Below, one piece after another: positions 36,393 through 47,959 of a stretch of 64,000 bases of DNA. The DNA is from Chamaelirium japonicum (lineage: Eukaryota > Streptophyta > Magnoliopsida > Liliales > Melanthiaceae). The stretch spans positions 1,268,501 through 1,332,500 of the forward strand of contig CANTAL010000004.1 of NCBI GenBank assembly GCA_947650365.1. The letters are read 5' to 3'. The notes under the pieces were generated by a model that was given only the letters and a program-made list of their open reading frames with translations, was not told the origin of the DNA and made no database searches. The position numbers and the translations under genes are program-made. Position 1 is the stretch's first letter. Each line of letters starts with the position of its first letter.

Positions 36393-38917
36393 CAGTTGCA
36401 TTGTCATCTTCTTAAATTTTGTCTTTTACCCCCTTTTCTGAACTCTAGGATAATTATATATGTGTTTATTAATAAATTCATGTGATTGTTTATATTTTTA
36501 AAATATATCTTTTAATTTGATTGATAACTATAGGGGTATTTGCATTCTTGACATCCAATTTAAATTTGCTTGAGAATTTGTAAACTCCCTCTGTTTAAAG
36601 ATTTGGTTATGTACTTGTTTTTTTTTTGGCAAGATCCTAAAGATGGGTGAATCATGCAAGGTCATGGGCGGGGGTAGGACTCAACTCGTTCTCTTTATTT
36701 TTATTTTGATTTCCTGTGATATAAATCTATTATTTTTGTCGGTTTTTTATTCATGTTACTTTGATACATGCTTCGATACCGATTTGATGATCGGGGCTTG
36801 CGGGGAAGTTGTATACGTAGCAACACGGCAAGGATTTACTGCTCTTAATCTTCACAACATCAATAATTCTGCCAATGATCCAAACCCACAACAAAGAAGA
36901 GAATTTTTATTAATCATGGAACCATGTATCCAAGTGTATGTTATCAGAAAATGGTTCAAAACAATTTTTTCATTTTTCTTAATTTTATTCTTACAAACTC
37001 ATGAGCTTGATTATTTGGTTAAATGCAAAGAAGCAAGCATGTAGTTTTATGGGTTCAAGCAGCAAAACATACACACATCTTTTATGTTGATTAAATTATG
37101 TGTTTGGTGGAAGAAAAAAGATTATTGATCCAGCTCAGTTAATGCACAGGCATCAGCAGCAAAGCTATATGTTCAACTACATTAGGAGCCTGCACTGAAG
37201 GTGGACAACCTCAGCGACCACGAACCTCTCGGGGCTGATGGACACCATGGACGACGATAGGACATAGGCCAAGATTGTCAGAAGCCTCCTCTGATCATGA
37301 ATGGAGTCCGAAGCAGAACACATGTGTTTTCACTAAAGACGAGGAGGTTCGATATCAAAAGCTTCAATTCAAATTCTTGAAATTATAGAGGTTTTACTTA
37401 ATATTGTACTGAACTCTTTCGTTTGCTTTTTTTTATATATTTAAAATTGAAAGATATGTGGATAATGGATGTGCATCTTTATGGAATATTATAATCAATT
37501 GTGATCAAGCATACAATTATTTTTGTTGATAATTCATCCATGCTTATTGTCATCTTCAATTTTCCAAGTTGAATTATTGTTCCCCGCAATTGTCGCTTTT
37601 AAAAAATTTGCTCCTACGCTTTTTCTATATTTAGGATTTTAGCCTTTTGAATTTTTAAGAAATCTCTCCCCAACCCAAAAAAGAAATACCTGATTAGAAA
37701 CAAATACGAAGAGGGATAAACAATCGAAGGCGGTGAGAGATTGGGGGTGTTATGATCAATCGGAGCTGGGTGCAAAGCACGGGTCAGGCTGAGTGCAAAG
37801 GACAGTTGTGATCAGATGTCATACCTACTGCTTGATGGTGTTGAGCTTCGTTTGCGGTTCAAGTTGTAAAATGGTTTTTTGTTGCTGCTATTCAATTACC
37901 AATTTGTATGTTAGGGGGTGTTTGGCATAATTCTGGAACAATCTATTTCCATTCCGAATTCCATGATTTAAAAATAACGGTTAGTAATTGTTCCGGTGGA
38001 ATGAAGGACTTGGGAACTGAAAAACATCACTCCGGCTGTTTCTATACCAACCGAAACGCTAGACCATCAAATTGCATTAGAAATTATAATTGACAGTAAT
38101 AACCTCTTCTGGAAAAGGATTAAAGAGTACAGTTGTTCCACATACCAAACACCCCCTTAATGTACTTCATGGGTATTGCATTACACATTATTGTTGTATA
38201 TATTTGTGTACATCACTGGTATTGCTGAATAATGTGGTCACCCTGTTGAAAATGGTCGCCACGACCGAATGTGGGTGTCCCCATCCGAATGTGAGTGGCG
38301 TCGTCGAATTTGGGCGCCCTCGCCGAATGTGGACATCTTCACATAATATGTATGCCTCCGTCGAATATGAACACCTTCACAGAATATAGGTGCCCTCACC
38401 GAATATGTGTGCTGACATGATCATATTCACATTTTTTAAATTGTTGTCCTTGAAATATTACCACCTCCCTCGAAATATTATTGTCGCTTTTGAATTATAA
38501 TTGCAACCCTTAACTATTCTTCGCCCTTAAACTTTTTTCACGCCCTCACCGAATGTGCGTGCCGACAAGCACGGGCATTACAAGTACAAAACATGGAACA
38601 AAAATGGAAAAAGAGATCCATTGATCCTGAAAAGGCCTATACATATCAGAAATTTCTATTTTGCTATCAGATGTGTAGCATGCAGAGGCGAGAACAAACG
38701 ATAGCTTCATTCTCGATTATAATACAAATAACATGAAGCCAACTCTTCCAAATTATGCAGAAATGCTAGTTAGAGTGCATGTCAAGGTAAATTCTCACAT
38801 ATCTGCATTGAAACAACACAACCAAGCAAACCAAAGGAAACAAGAGAATGCGGCATACCAGGCCTGCCCTTGTCGTTGGAAGGCATCAGCTTTTGATCCC
38901 AGCTTCATGCAGGCCAT
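24703..38917 (-). CDS. NPH3/RPT2-like (NRL) BTB-NPH3 protein, four coding exons
   Basis: Coding exons 38917-38859, 28169-28100, 26844-25618 and 25236-24703 join to 629 codons with GT-AG introns. Residues about 20-120 form a BTB domain ([56 protein letters not shown]). Residues about 213-490 form the NPH3 domain, with [41 protein letters not shown] and [19 protein letters not shown]. The C-terminus is a heptad-rich, basic tail ([17 protein letters not shown]). The start [20 protein letters not shown] is, from memory, nearly that of the Arabidopsis At1g30440-type NRL. NRL proteins are plasma-membrane-associated or CUL3-adaptor-like proteins in phototropin and auxin-related signalling. The specific role of this one is not known. 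All exons are open, with no visible lesion. Intron 1 is 10.7 kb and full of TEs. Confidence 0.93.
25237..25617 (-). other. intron 3 of the NRL gene
   Basis: 381 bases, GTATGAA...ATGCAG, AT-rich, with nothing else recognisable. Confidence 0.85.
25618..26844 (-). CDS. NRL gene, coding exon 3
   Basis: Acceptor CCTTCCAG before 26844, donor GTATGAA after 25618, 409 codons in phase 0. It holds the rest of the BTB domain and most of the NPH3 domain. Frames starting further upstream in this region are intronic. Confidence 0.95.
26845..28099 (-). other. intron 2 of the NRL gene with a possible MITE
   Basis: 1255 bases. About 27270-27660 is bounded by diverged inverted repeats (ATCACATAGAA...AGTAACAATTC on one side and its complement on the other). 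Inside it repeats CACTGTAGCAG and its complement. It resembles a degenerate TIR element; no clear TSD was seen. Confidence 0.5.
28100..28169 (-). CDS. NRL gene, coding exon 2
   Basis: 70 bases between acceptor ATGGCAG and donor GTGAAA. The first base completes Trp20, then 23 codons [23 protein letters not shown] form the first part of the BTB domain. Confidence 0.92.
28285..28386. repeat. short direct duplication, about 48 bp twice
   Basis: GAGTGAATTTTAATACATAGCTAACTTTGAA occurs at 28293 and again at 28342. A small tandem duplication in intron 1. Confidence 0.8.
29137..29455 (-). pseudogene. Ty1/copia gag (UBN2-type) relic
   Basis: The minus-strand frame reads [22 protein letters not shown], then a diverged middle, then [21 protein letters not shown] and a stop. 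The W and KEIWNKLE motifs fit the UBN2 gag of copia elements. Only the N-terminal part is present. The LTR-like sequence at 29799-30384 lies upstream in the same orientation. Confidence 0.6.
29799..30384 (-). mobile_element. probable copia LTR upstream of the gag relic
   Basis: The minus strand begins TGTTGGATCAAATAA at 30384 and ends TTTCTAACA at 29799, 586 bp. It contains three short repeats with GAGCATTGAATGGGCTC-like sequence (30160-30300). Ends are TG...CA. No partner LTR was found. Boundaries are approximate. Confidence 0.45.
31008..33135 (+). mobile_element. Ty3/gypsy LTR (about 2.1 kb)
   Basis: Begins TGTAATACCCCAATTC, a start seen in many plant gypsy (Tekay/Del-like) LTRs. It has TATAAAAG at 31463 followed by a C-rich leader, and ends just before the PBS at 33138. 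The right end is diverged and lies within a few bases of 33135. No second LTR was seen. Confidence 0.6.
31463..31470 (+). promoter_or_regulatory. TATA box of the intronic gypsy LTR
   Basis: TATAAAAG about 455 bases into the LTR, followed by a pyrimidine-rich start region. The strand is opposite to the NRL gene, so any activity would be antisense within intron 1. Confidence 0.45.
33138..33150 (+). other. initiator-Met tRNA primer-binding site
   Basis: TGGTATCAGAGCC, the usual plant retrotransposon PBS, directly after the LTR. Confidence 0.8.
33151..36060 (+). pseudogene. decayed gypsy internal region with RT relic
   Basis: Mostly unreadable. At about 35705-35885 the frames give [11 protein letters not shown] and [16 protein letters not shown]. 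These correspond to the LPPxRxxDFxI and DELLEKGFIRPSxSPW motifs at the start of gypsy RT. Stops and frameshifts are frequent. A hAT-type MITE interrupts it at 33788-34598. The end at 36060 is a guess. Confidence 0.45.
33788..34598. mobile_element. hAT-type MITE, 811 bp
   Basis: Ends ATATAGTTAAGGC and, on the other strand, GTGTAGTCAAGGC are imperfect inverted repeats. Eight-base target duplication TAGGTTCA at 33780-33787 and 34599-34606, exact. Subterminal regions repeat GGCG/CGCC motifs. The middle has short TA and TTTA runs. No transposase is present. Confidence 0.8.
36313..36390 (+). repeat. (CT)n microsatellite
   Basis: About 39 uninterrupted CT units in intron 1. The Leu/Ser frame over it is an artefact. 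Confidence 0.95.
37914..38156. mobile_element. PIF/Harbinger-type (Tourist-like) MITE, 243 bp
   Basis: Inverted ends GGGGGTGTTTGG... and ...CCAAACACCCCC. Three-base target duplication TTA at 37911-37913 and 38157-38159. No coding capacity. Typical of Tourist-type MITEs in plant introns. Confidence 0.85.
38267..38420. repeat. 19-bp minisatellite
   Basis: About eight units of GAATNTGNNYRCCNTCNCC type with a constant 19-base step after the first. A single relic unit lies at 38545-38568. Confidence 0.75.
38859..38917 (-). CDS. NRL gene, coding exon 1
   Basis: ATG at 38917 in GAAGATGG. It encodes 19 residues and the first two bases of a Trp codon, then donor GTATGC. The next exon supplies the final G. 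It is too short to show up as a long ORF. The match of the peptide to known NRL N-termini supports the start. Confidence 0.88.
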
Positions 38918-39900
38918 CTTCAACAGATTATAAGAAGGAAAGATGAAGGGAAAAGGGGTCTCTAGGAAGACCCAATTCAGGCCAAAACAGCCTCACACAC
39001 CAACAACTACCAGACCCAGATAACCTTCAGACTCTCTCATAAAACCCACCATTTTAAAGCATGCAGCAAAATCCACAACACATCTGTCTATAAACCACAT
39101 TGGGCATAGAGCTGTGGTGATGGTCTCGATACACCCCCAAGGAAGCACAGACCCTCCTCTGAAGATCAACAAATCCCTGCAACGTCGATTTCTAAAGCTA
39201 CAACTTTGGAAGCTTAATGTCAATTCTAAAACAAGAGCTCAAATTCCAGAAGAAAAAAAACCCAGTGCCTAGAAAAACCCTTGGGCTATCAAAAAAAGAA
39301 GGGATCAAGATTTAGGAAGCATCATACCCAGAGTAATCCCAGCAAGCAGAAGCATCAGCAGATCTCAGCCCCAAACCATACTACAACCCTGATCCAAATC
39401 CCCATCAGTGACTGCACTGCAACAACCTCAAAACATCAAGAACTACAAACCCCAACCCACCTATTCCTAAACCCAGCCCACTAAGTACTCTAAAAACCAA
39501 TATCGAGACTTTGGCTTAAACAACGAAAACAAACACAGCCAAGATCTTCTCGAACCAAAGAGGAGACGGGAGAAGGGAAGGCGGCCCCTAGCTCCAACTC
39601 GAAGAGGGCAGTTTCTATACTGTCTTCACCCCTGCAACTGCCCTACTGCTCTGCAGAGTGGGATTGAGGGAGACCAAACCCATCTGTCAAGAAAAGGGCA
39701 AAGGGGGCAGCTGGGAAGGACGGCGACGACCCCAAAGGCTCGGTCGGTTCCCCCCCTCCTCACCCCAGAGACAGAGAAAGAGAGAGAGAGACGCTAGAAA
39801 CAAACCTCGTATATCTCCTCCGTTACCCTCTTCCCTCTGTATAATTAATGACTCACCGTTCTAGCCAGGAGGCAGGAGGCAGTTTTCCCTGACCTAGAGT
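38918..39900 (-). promoter_or_regulatory. 5' UTR and proximal promoter of the NRL gene (probable)
   Basis: GC-moderate sequence upstream of the ATG with a minus-strand CT repeat (39795-39766) and a TTAATTATACAG box at about 39850-39838 that could serve as TATA. It has no TE signature until 40029. The transcription start is not determined. Confidence 0.4.
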
Positions 39901-40028
39901 CAACTTTACACTCTCCTCCATAACACTGTACCTGGATAAGCGCTTACAAGAACATGGAACGAGGGCTTTTTTTTTTAGTGAGTTTTTCACAAGAAAAAAT
40001 TTATTCATACCCTACCAATTATTGTATA

Positions 40029-40200
40029 TAGGGGTGGGTCTTGGGCGGTTCGACCCGAACCCGACCCTTCCAACCCGAATAATGGATAAGCATGGACAAA
40101 ACTAGTTAAAAACTTGGACGGATTTGGATAAAAAAAATCAATCTGATTTCAATTTGGACGGATTTGGGCACCGGTCTTCCCAATCTAAGGAACCCGAGTA
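40029..40200. mobile_element. fragment of a TAGGG-type hAT MITE
   Basis: Starts TAGGGGTGGGTCTTGG and repeats CCCGAACCCGACCC and GGACGGATTTGG. This resembles the end of the MITE at 60626-61245. The other end is missing, so no TSD is seen. Confidence 0.5.
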
Positions 40201-40279
40201 TAGCGGCATACTTGCATCCAGTGGAAGTCCTTGTTATATTTTTATTCTTGTTATAGGATTGTCATGCACTTGTGCAGAA

Positions 40280-40898
<619 letters not shown>

Positions 40899-41171
40899 GT
40901 GCAGAAGGACAAGAGGGATGAGATGGAGATAAAGTTCTAGGTATATCTGTTTATAGATTACCCCAATGAGCAGGGACGGAACCAGGAATTCATCTTGGGG
41001 GGGGCCAAGCATAAGCAAAAAAATCACCAATTCAAGAATGAGAATATATTAAAATTCAATACTAAATTAATACATAGAAAATAAAACTAACATCTGTTGT
41101 CTGTTCACACATTCTAAACAAAAGAAAAGACATAATAATTGTTTCTTAATATATTTCAACTCACTCAGTAA

Positions 41172-43617
41172 TCAAAATGGAACCCGTCGTTCTTTTAGAT
41201 CTCTGAAATCATCAATGATCGAATCTGTACTAAATTTCACAGTAATTTCTCTTTCAATGTACAAAATCAAAGAGTCAGTCAGAAAATCATCATCAATTTT
41301 GTTGCGAAGCCTAGTTTTGACAATATTCATGGCTGAAAATGGTCGTTCCGTTGTTGCAGTAGAAACTGGAAGAGTAAGTACAAGTGAAATCACTCTATAA
41401 ACAAGTGGATAGCCTCTTGTTGATCTTCTGGTCTTTACCAACCATTGGCACAATTCAGAAACATTTGACAATTTCTTGAATTCCGAATGTCAAACTACAC
41501 TATGCTCATAATGGTGAAGCTCCATTTTTAATTGTTCTTTTTCATGATCGGTGAAGTCTTGTGGATAAAACTTGTTTACCAACTGACAAATATCATCGAT
41601 TCTGAAAGATTCAAGCGCATTTCGAGGATCCAGAGCTGAACTGAGAATAAGTAACTCCATTGCATGCTCATTAAATCGATGATTTAATTCTTGTAATTGA
41701 GAATCTATAGCATCATAGAAAATGTTCACCCGATAATGATGCTCAATTGTAAAGTCACCTTGTTGTTGGCGAGCTCGACCTCGTCTCTCAACATAACGAG
41801 TATTCATATCTGGGATATCTATATTGCGTGCCTCACAAAATAATTTTACATTGGTAAGTAAAGCATCCCATCCATCGTCTCTAAATTTTTGGATAAGTGC
41901 TTTAGTAGAGGAAACAAGATGCATAGAATTTAAAATGTCTTGAGATTGACACTGTAAAGCTTGACAAAGTAAATCAGTGATCTCCATAGTTCCTTTCATG
42001 AGATGCAGTAGGAAGACAAATTCAAATGAAACCATTGCTTGATAAACTGAGTCCGCTTCTCCTCGTTGGGCAGAAGTAGTTCCTTCATCAATAATGTTAA
42101 GTAGAACTGTACATGTTGCACTGAACATCTTCATCAAACTAGAAACAGATCTTAAGGTAGAACTCCAACGAGTATCTCCAGCCCGTTTGTAAAGTGCCAA
42201 TTTGATTAAGTCCCCTTCCACTTTCAAGTTCATCAATTTCAATCATATAAGCAATATCAGCAGCTTGAGCAGCCCTCAATTCTTCATTACGTTTGCATGA
42301 AGCACCAACAATATTGACAATAGAAGTCAATTTAGTAAAAAACTGATGAACATGGATAACTTCCTTTGATGCTGCCACTAATGCCAATTGCAAACGATGT
42401 GCGAAACAATGAATGTAATAAGCATATGGACAATCATTCGAAATCAAAGCTTGTAGTCCATTCCACCCACCACGCATGTTACTTGCACCATCGTATCCCT
42501 GCCCTCGGATATTTTGAATATCTAGGGTATGATGAGACAACACAGAATATATCACATCTTTTAGGGTTAATGCTGCAGTGTTAGAGACATGAACAAGACC
42601 AAAAAAACGCTCTCGTATAAAGCCATCTTTATCAACAAATTTTAAAACTATAGCCATTTGTTCTTTCATTGACTCATCACGAGCTTCATCAACAATTATG
42701 CAAAACTTTGCATCACCAATTTCTTCACGAATTGCCTTCTTTATTTTGGTTGAAAAAATATGTAAAATTTCTTTTTGAATCATTGGTGATGTATAAGAGG
42801 CATTTTTTGGAGCTTTAGTTATCGCTTCAGCAACCTTTTCATTATATGAAACCACAAAATCTAATATTTCAAGAAAATTTCCACGATTGGTTGAACCAAG
42901 ACTTTCATCCCGACCTCTAAAAGCAACACCTTGAAGTGCAAGAACTCGAACAGTATCAATTGAGGCCTTCAAACGTAGTCGATTGTTTGCAACTTGTTCA
43001 GAGGAGAAATTTTCAAGCACCTTTTGTATATGCTGAGATTGGTTCATCAAATCCTCACATGACCTCTCAGCAATTTTATGAAGAGAGTTAGGATCTTTAC
43101 CTATATGATTTAGAAAAGCACAATTTTTCCCATCTCTAACTTTCTTCCAATTTTTAAATCCATCAACAGTGAATGCATTATGTCCCGGATACCCGGATGG
43201 CTTATTAAAGAAAAAACACGGTAGGCAAAAAGCTGCATCTTTATCGAGAGAATATTCAAGCCATGAAGGAAATAGCGTGAACCACGAAGGTTGAAAACTA
43301 CGAAGATGACTTGCTAATCCAGATTTTGGATACTTTGAAAGAATAGGTTGGAACGGACCTGATTTAATGTAAGCTCGCCGAATTTCATCATGCCGATTAG
43401 CATCATAATCCCATATCTGCGGACGTAATCCAGGATCACGCTCCAACGAACTAATATCAATTTCATTGACTTCAACTTTTCGAGATTTTGTAGGAGGATT
43501 TTCTGTAATTTGGATATCCATATTGGAGGCTGGAGATGCTGCATCACCTTCACTGACTTCTAAATTTTGTACATGTTTTCTCTTGAAAAAGTCAAACATT
43601 GTAGTTGGCTTTACCAT
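41172..43617 (-). pseudogene. hAT transposase, zinc finger MYM/DUF4371 type, with one frameshift and one stop
   Basis: Starts MVKPTTMFDFFKRK at 43617. A TTF/MYM-like zinc region follows at about residues 90-190 (FPSWLEYSLDKDAAFCLPCFFF, FLNHIGKDPNSLH). The DUF4371 core has FCIIVDEARDESMKEQMAIVLKF, GQGYDGASNMRGGWNGLQALI and the CFAH motif YYIHCFAHRLQLAL. The C-terminal hAT dimerisation part is YPLVYRVISLVLTLPVSTATTERPFSAMNIVKTRLR. One extra base near 42187 breaks the frame between NQIGTL and AGDTRW. TGA at 41492-41490 interrupts it before the dimerisation part. Otherwise full length, about 800 codons. It would act on the ends of the surrounding element. Confidence 0.9.
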
Positions 43618-44442
43618 AGTCTACAATATCAAATAAATGATAAAATAAATAAAAACGTCTTTAAAACGATTTCTATATCTAAATAATGAATCAATAAATT
43701 AGGCGTTGCCCCTTATTCAGAGAGAGAGAGAAAGAATACCTTGTGTCTTGTGAAACTGGAGTTTTGAATTTTAAGTTGGGGGTGAATCTAAGCCAGATAA
43801 TCGAAAAGAACATAAGAACTGCAAGTCTGCAAAAAAAATAAAAAATATTACTGAATATAAGTCATACAATCACAAACAAAATAAAAGCTAGGGTTGAAAA
43901 TTGAAATAAATAAAGATTATTGTTTTACCCTAAAGCAAATGCAAGAGAGGGAATAAAGAATTTTTCAAAAAAAAAAAATATTCAAGAAAGGGGATTCAGG
44001 GAATCAGGGGAACATAGATACTAAAAGAAAAAGAAAAAAATCCTCAAAGGCTCAAACCTTCTTCAGCAGCCGGCGGCTCTAAAATTTCCTCGTGCACAGG
44101 CCCCGTATACTCTCCTGAGTCTCCTCTTAAGGCTTGCGGTGGTTTCCTTTTTTTAGATCCGATTTTTTTTACATGTGAGGTACAGCTGTACCACGTGACA
44201 CACATATGCCGTTAAAAAAAAAAAGATTTGGACGATCCGTGATTCCGAATCATCCAATGATTCCAATCCAATGGTTCCGATTGTTTGTTTTTGACCAATT
44301 TCTTTTACACAGCAAGTACAGCCGTACAGGTGGCAGTGGCACCATCGGGTCATGGGTCATCTTCCATCCCTGATCTGTCTCGTCTCTCTGATCTCTATCT
44401 CATGATTCTCATCTGATCTCTCTCTCATCTCTCTAGAGCTCC

Positions 44443-44865
44443 GAGGATGTGGATCGTGACGGCACTGACGGGGTCGGCCACTCGGCGAGCCGGCGAGGCC
44501 GCGAGGCGCTGGCGTTCTGCACTTCTGCGTTCATCCACCGGACCACCGCCCACCGGTCCACCACACCACATGAGCCGATCGCGGCGGGGAGGTCGACGGA
44601 TCGCGGCGGCACCGCGGCGGGTTCCTGCTGGAACTCCTGACGGGCCATCGGGGCCGAGGATGTGGATCGTGACGGTCACTGACGGGGTCGGCCACTCGGC
44701 GAGCTGGCGAGGGGCTGGCATTCGGTTCTGCATTCATCCACCGGACCACCGGTCCACCACACCACACGAGCCGATCGCGGCGGAGACGCCGGGGAGGTCG
44801 ACGGTCCGACGGATCGCGGCGGCGCCGCGGCGGGTTCCTGCTGGAACTCCTGACGGGCCGACGAC
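44443..44865. repeat. about 215-bp GC-rich tandem duplication in the hAT element
   Basis: GAGGATGTGGATCGTGACGG, GGGGTCGGCCACTCGGCGAG and CGGCGGGTTCCTGCTGGAAC occur in both 44435-44650 and 44650-44865. It lies upstream of the transposase start. Overlapping ORFs in all frames are by-products. Confidence 0.8.
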
Positions 44866-46700
44866 AGAATGGCGTCGATCGCTGCTCAGCCTGCTCGCAG
44901 AGTCGCAGAAAACCGGTTTTTAAAAAAAAAAATAAAAAAATTGGGGGGGCCATGGCCCCCCTTGGCCCTATTGTAGTTTCGTCTCTGCCAATGAGGTATA
45001 AGGTGGACTGTTTTATGATCTTGAGGTTTGGAAGGTAATCGTTTCTACAAATACTATCTACCTAGATCAGGATTATATTATAGACCACAAGTTTACCGAT
45101 AAGGTAGTTCTTTGTGAACTACTAGGTACTGGTAGAGAGTACGCATCTAAAAGCGTAGTGGAAGTAGATGATACATAAACTAGTATACCAAATATTGTAG
45201 AAACGATTCACTTTGTACCACCACCACCTCATCAATGTGGGAGAATCATCAAAGCTCCTAAAAAAGACTATGGAGAAACTTAGATAGTTAATCCAGAGTT
45301 TAATGAGGATGATCCCTGGAGCTACGATAAAGTAGTGGGAGCTTCTAACAGTTCTGACTGGCAAAAGATCATGGAGGCATGCTTGCATCAATGTCCCTTG
45401 GAACAGTCTTGACTCGTATTACATTGTCACCCTTTTGGGTGTAAAGGGTATATAAGAAGAGGACCCGTGTTCTTATTAAGACTTAAGTAGCTAGATTAGT
45501 TGCTAAGGGAGAAAAAATTGACTATGTCGAAACCTTATCGTCGGTAACTATCCCTAAGTCTATTTCGGATCCTTTTAATCCATCACAGCCCATTATAGTT
45601 GGGAGATTTGATAGATGGATTTCAACACAGTTATTCCCTAACGGGAATTTGGAAAATGACATGTGTATGATACAGCCCTAAGCTTTTATGTCAACATGTC
45701 AGGGAGATCTGGAGTGCAAGTTGCAAAGGTTCATTAATGGACTAATGCAAGCATCTAGGAATTAAAATATCTATTTTGATCAGGGAATCCACTCACACGA
45801 ATTTGGTTAGAATGAATATAAACCAATTAGGTACAAGAAAGGTGATAGACCAACAAGGATATATTTAGTACTTTACGTTAATGATATTCTCCTGATTGAA
45901 AATGATGTAGGAATATTATATACAGTAAAGGTTTGTAGTCATCGCAATTCGATATGAAAGATCCTAGTAATGCGAGGTATGTTCTGGGAATCAAGGTAAC
46001 TCGAGATCAATAAAGCAAGGTTCTCTTGCTGTCATAGGCTATGCATAAAAATAAGACTCTAGCCATATTTGATTTTTCAAGGCTAGATAACTATTGTGCA
46101 GTAGGAATGATGGGTCGGTTTAAGTCAAACCCGGGTCCAGTTCACTGGATTGATATGAAGGGTATACTCATAAGTCCTTATCAATCGAGGATTATGAGTT
46201 AGCTTATACTTCATAGGCCCTGATATCGATTGGATGCACAAAGTCTGACTTTTAGGTCAGATGTGCATTCCAGAGAATCAATTTTAGGAATTATTTTTAT
46301 CTTGGGATTAGAAGTGGTAGTTGATAGAGTGTGAAGCAATAGTACATCATAGACTCCACCACAGTGGCTGAGCACGTTGTCGCTTGTGAGGTAATATAGT
46401 AGGTGGTATGGCTCAGGATGTTCTTAGAGAACATGAGACGTATACCAGAGGCTCAATTATCTATTGTTGCAACAGAAAAGCGGTAAAGCAAGGTCCAAGG
46501 AGCCTAGGGACCACCGAAAGAGGAAACTCATCAAGTACAAACTCCACTTGATCTGACAGTTTTAAGAAAAAATACAAGTAGCGGTACTGAGGTAGTACTG
46601 CATATAATGTTGCCAATTCCTTTAGAAAATCCCTGCAAAGGCTTTTGGGCAGTATGTAAAAGCTATAGAGCTCAACACCATTTTTTTCTCATTAGACCTA

Positions 46701-46709
46701 GTAGGAGAT
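46701..46709 (+). other. polypurine-like tract of the copia remnant
   Basis: GTAGGAGAT directly before TATTGGAATTGG, the form usual before a copia 3' LTR. Confidence 0.5.
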
Positions 46710-47959
46710 TATTGGAATTGGTGAGGTCTTCGGCTCGTAAAAACCTATAGTTTAGTTGTGTATGGTTGATAGCTTAGGATTGTATCTTGGTACGTACCTT
46801 AGTACGTATTGTGATTACAGAACAGAGAGCCATGACTCCATGGTAATCCACTTGAGTGGAGACTCAATGGATTGGTACCATATAACCTAAATACGTTCAC
46901 ATCTCTTATTAAGATTGGTTGCTCTATCAGGATAAGCTATTGGGATAACATAGCATGGATGTCTCTATCACAGTCATTACCAGGCACAGTGTTTGTGGCC
47001 GAACGGAACCAACACGGTGCACAGATCGGTGAGCAGACACCGGTGTACTAAGCCGTGTTTCTACTTAGGGTAAAATAGTTCTAAACCCTGAGGAGTCATG
47101 TCTGGTAAGCTAACCAGTTGTGTGGTGCTTTTGGTGCACCAATGTGTGAGGGTCCAGTTACGTGACCCAAAACCATGGTGTGCTGGGTTACCCGGTTGGC
47201 GTCGTATCAATGTGCCACTCCTGTAGGCTATCCACACCCCTAACGGGAGGTGCGTTTATTGATCTGACCTACGTTGTATTAAAACCTGGTCAGGTGTTCA
47301 TCAGTTGGACTATTGACCGGATCTGGTTACTAGACAGAGTAATCGAAGGTACGATTTATGTGGTCAACTTGGAAGTAACCAAGACATATGAACACTCAAG
47401 TCTAACGATATTCTCTACCACTCGAGTTGTATCATGGCACCAAGTGGAGGGACAGCGGGTTTACCATACTAAACAGAGAGTAGGGATATGCAAGAAAATA
47501 TAGTAAGTCTAGGGGAATTAGAGTTTAGCTTGCGTCGCACTCTAAGTGGCTACGCAGGTTAACTCGGACTTAGAGGATCAATAGTATACTCGAGTAGTGT
47601 GTCGATCGAGTCTAAGTTGGAAGCCATGAACCCTGGTCCCTGGAGGTTTCACCTTATCAACATAATATACGGTTCTTGAACCATCTCCTAAATTCACATA
47701 ACGCAGTTAGACGAAGTAATTAATCCAACCCTAATAACCCTATGCTCTGTGTGTGCATGGCACTAGTACATGGTAGATGCGTAGGTACGTGCGTGTGTGT
47801 ACTAGTACTATGGGAAATCCTGAAGTAGTATAGAGACACACGTAGTCATCTCCTTACCTTAGTGGGCTTCGCTATGCGGGTGCAATGCACCGGTTCGTAT
47901 TGCAAGTTGATTGGTTGACTTCACTAGGGGCACCCTAGGTGTTTACTAAGGGCACCCCG
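46710..47959 (+). mobile_element. copia 3' LTR, cut at its right end (copy 1)
   Basis: Begins TATTGGAATTGG after the tract. It shares with copy 2 GCCGTGTTTCT, AACCCTGAGGA, GGGCTAACCAGTT-like and GTATCATGGCAC blocks. It ends at ...TTACTAAGGGCACCCC. In copy 2 the sequence goes on for about 960 bases, so copy 1 lacks its U3 end, R and U5. Confidence 0.6.

Larger units (their letters stand above)
28170..38858 (-). other. 10.7-kb intron 1 of the NRL gene
   Basis: Inferred from donor 38858 (GTATGC) and acceptor 28170 (GGCAG). It holds a copia gag and LTR relic (29137-30384), a gypsy LTR and decayed pol (31008-36060), a hAT-type MITE, a Harbinger-type MITE and simple repeats. The stretches 28390-29040, 30385-31007 and 36430-37910 show no recognisable element. 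The 133-codon frame at 36643-37044 on the plus strand has no family signature and is probably chance. Confidence 0.85.
40971..44987 (-). mobile_element. hAT transposon, 4.0 kb, with transposase relic
   Basis: Inverted ends CAGGGACGGAACCAG (40971) and, on the other strand, CAGAGACGAAACTAC (44987). Exact 8-base target duplication CCAATGAG at 40963-40970 and 44988-44995. G runs of TTGGGGGGGGCCA type sit just inside both ends. It carries one minus-strand transposase and a GC-rich duplicated region at its 5' side, and interrupts the copia fragment. Confidence 0.93.

Noticed and set aside
36247..36441. Ser/Leu-rich 64-codon ORF
   Set aside because: It is the translation of a CT microsatellite.
36643..37044. 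133-codon ORF with hydrophobic segments in intron 1
   Set aside because: No family signature, AT-rich, opposite strand to the gene. Random frames of this length are possible.
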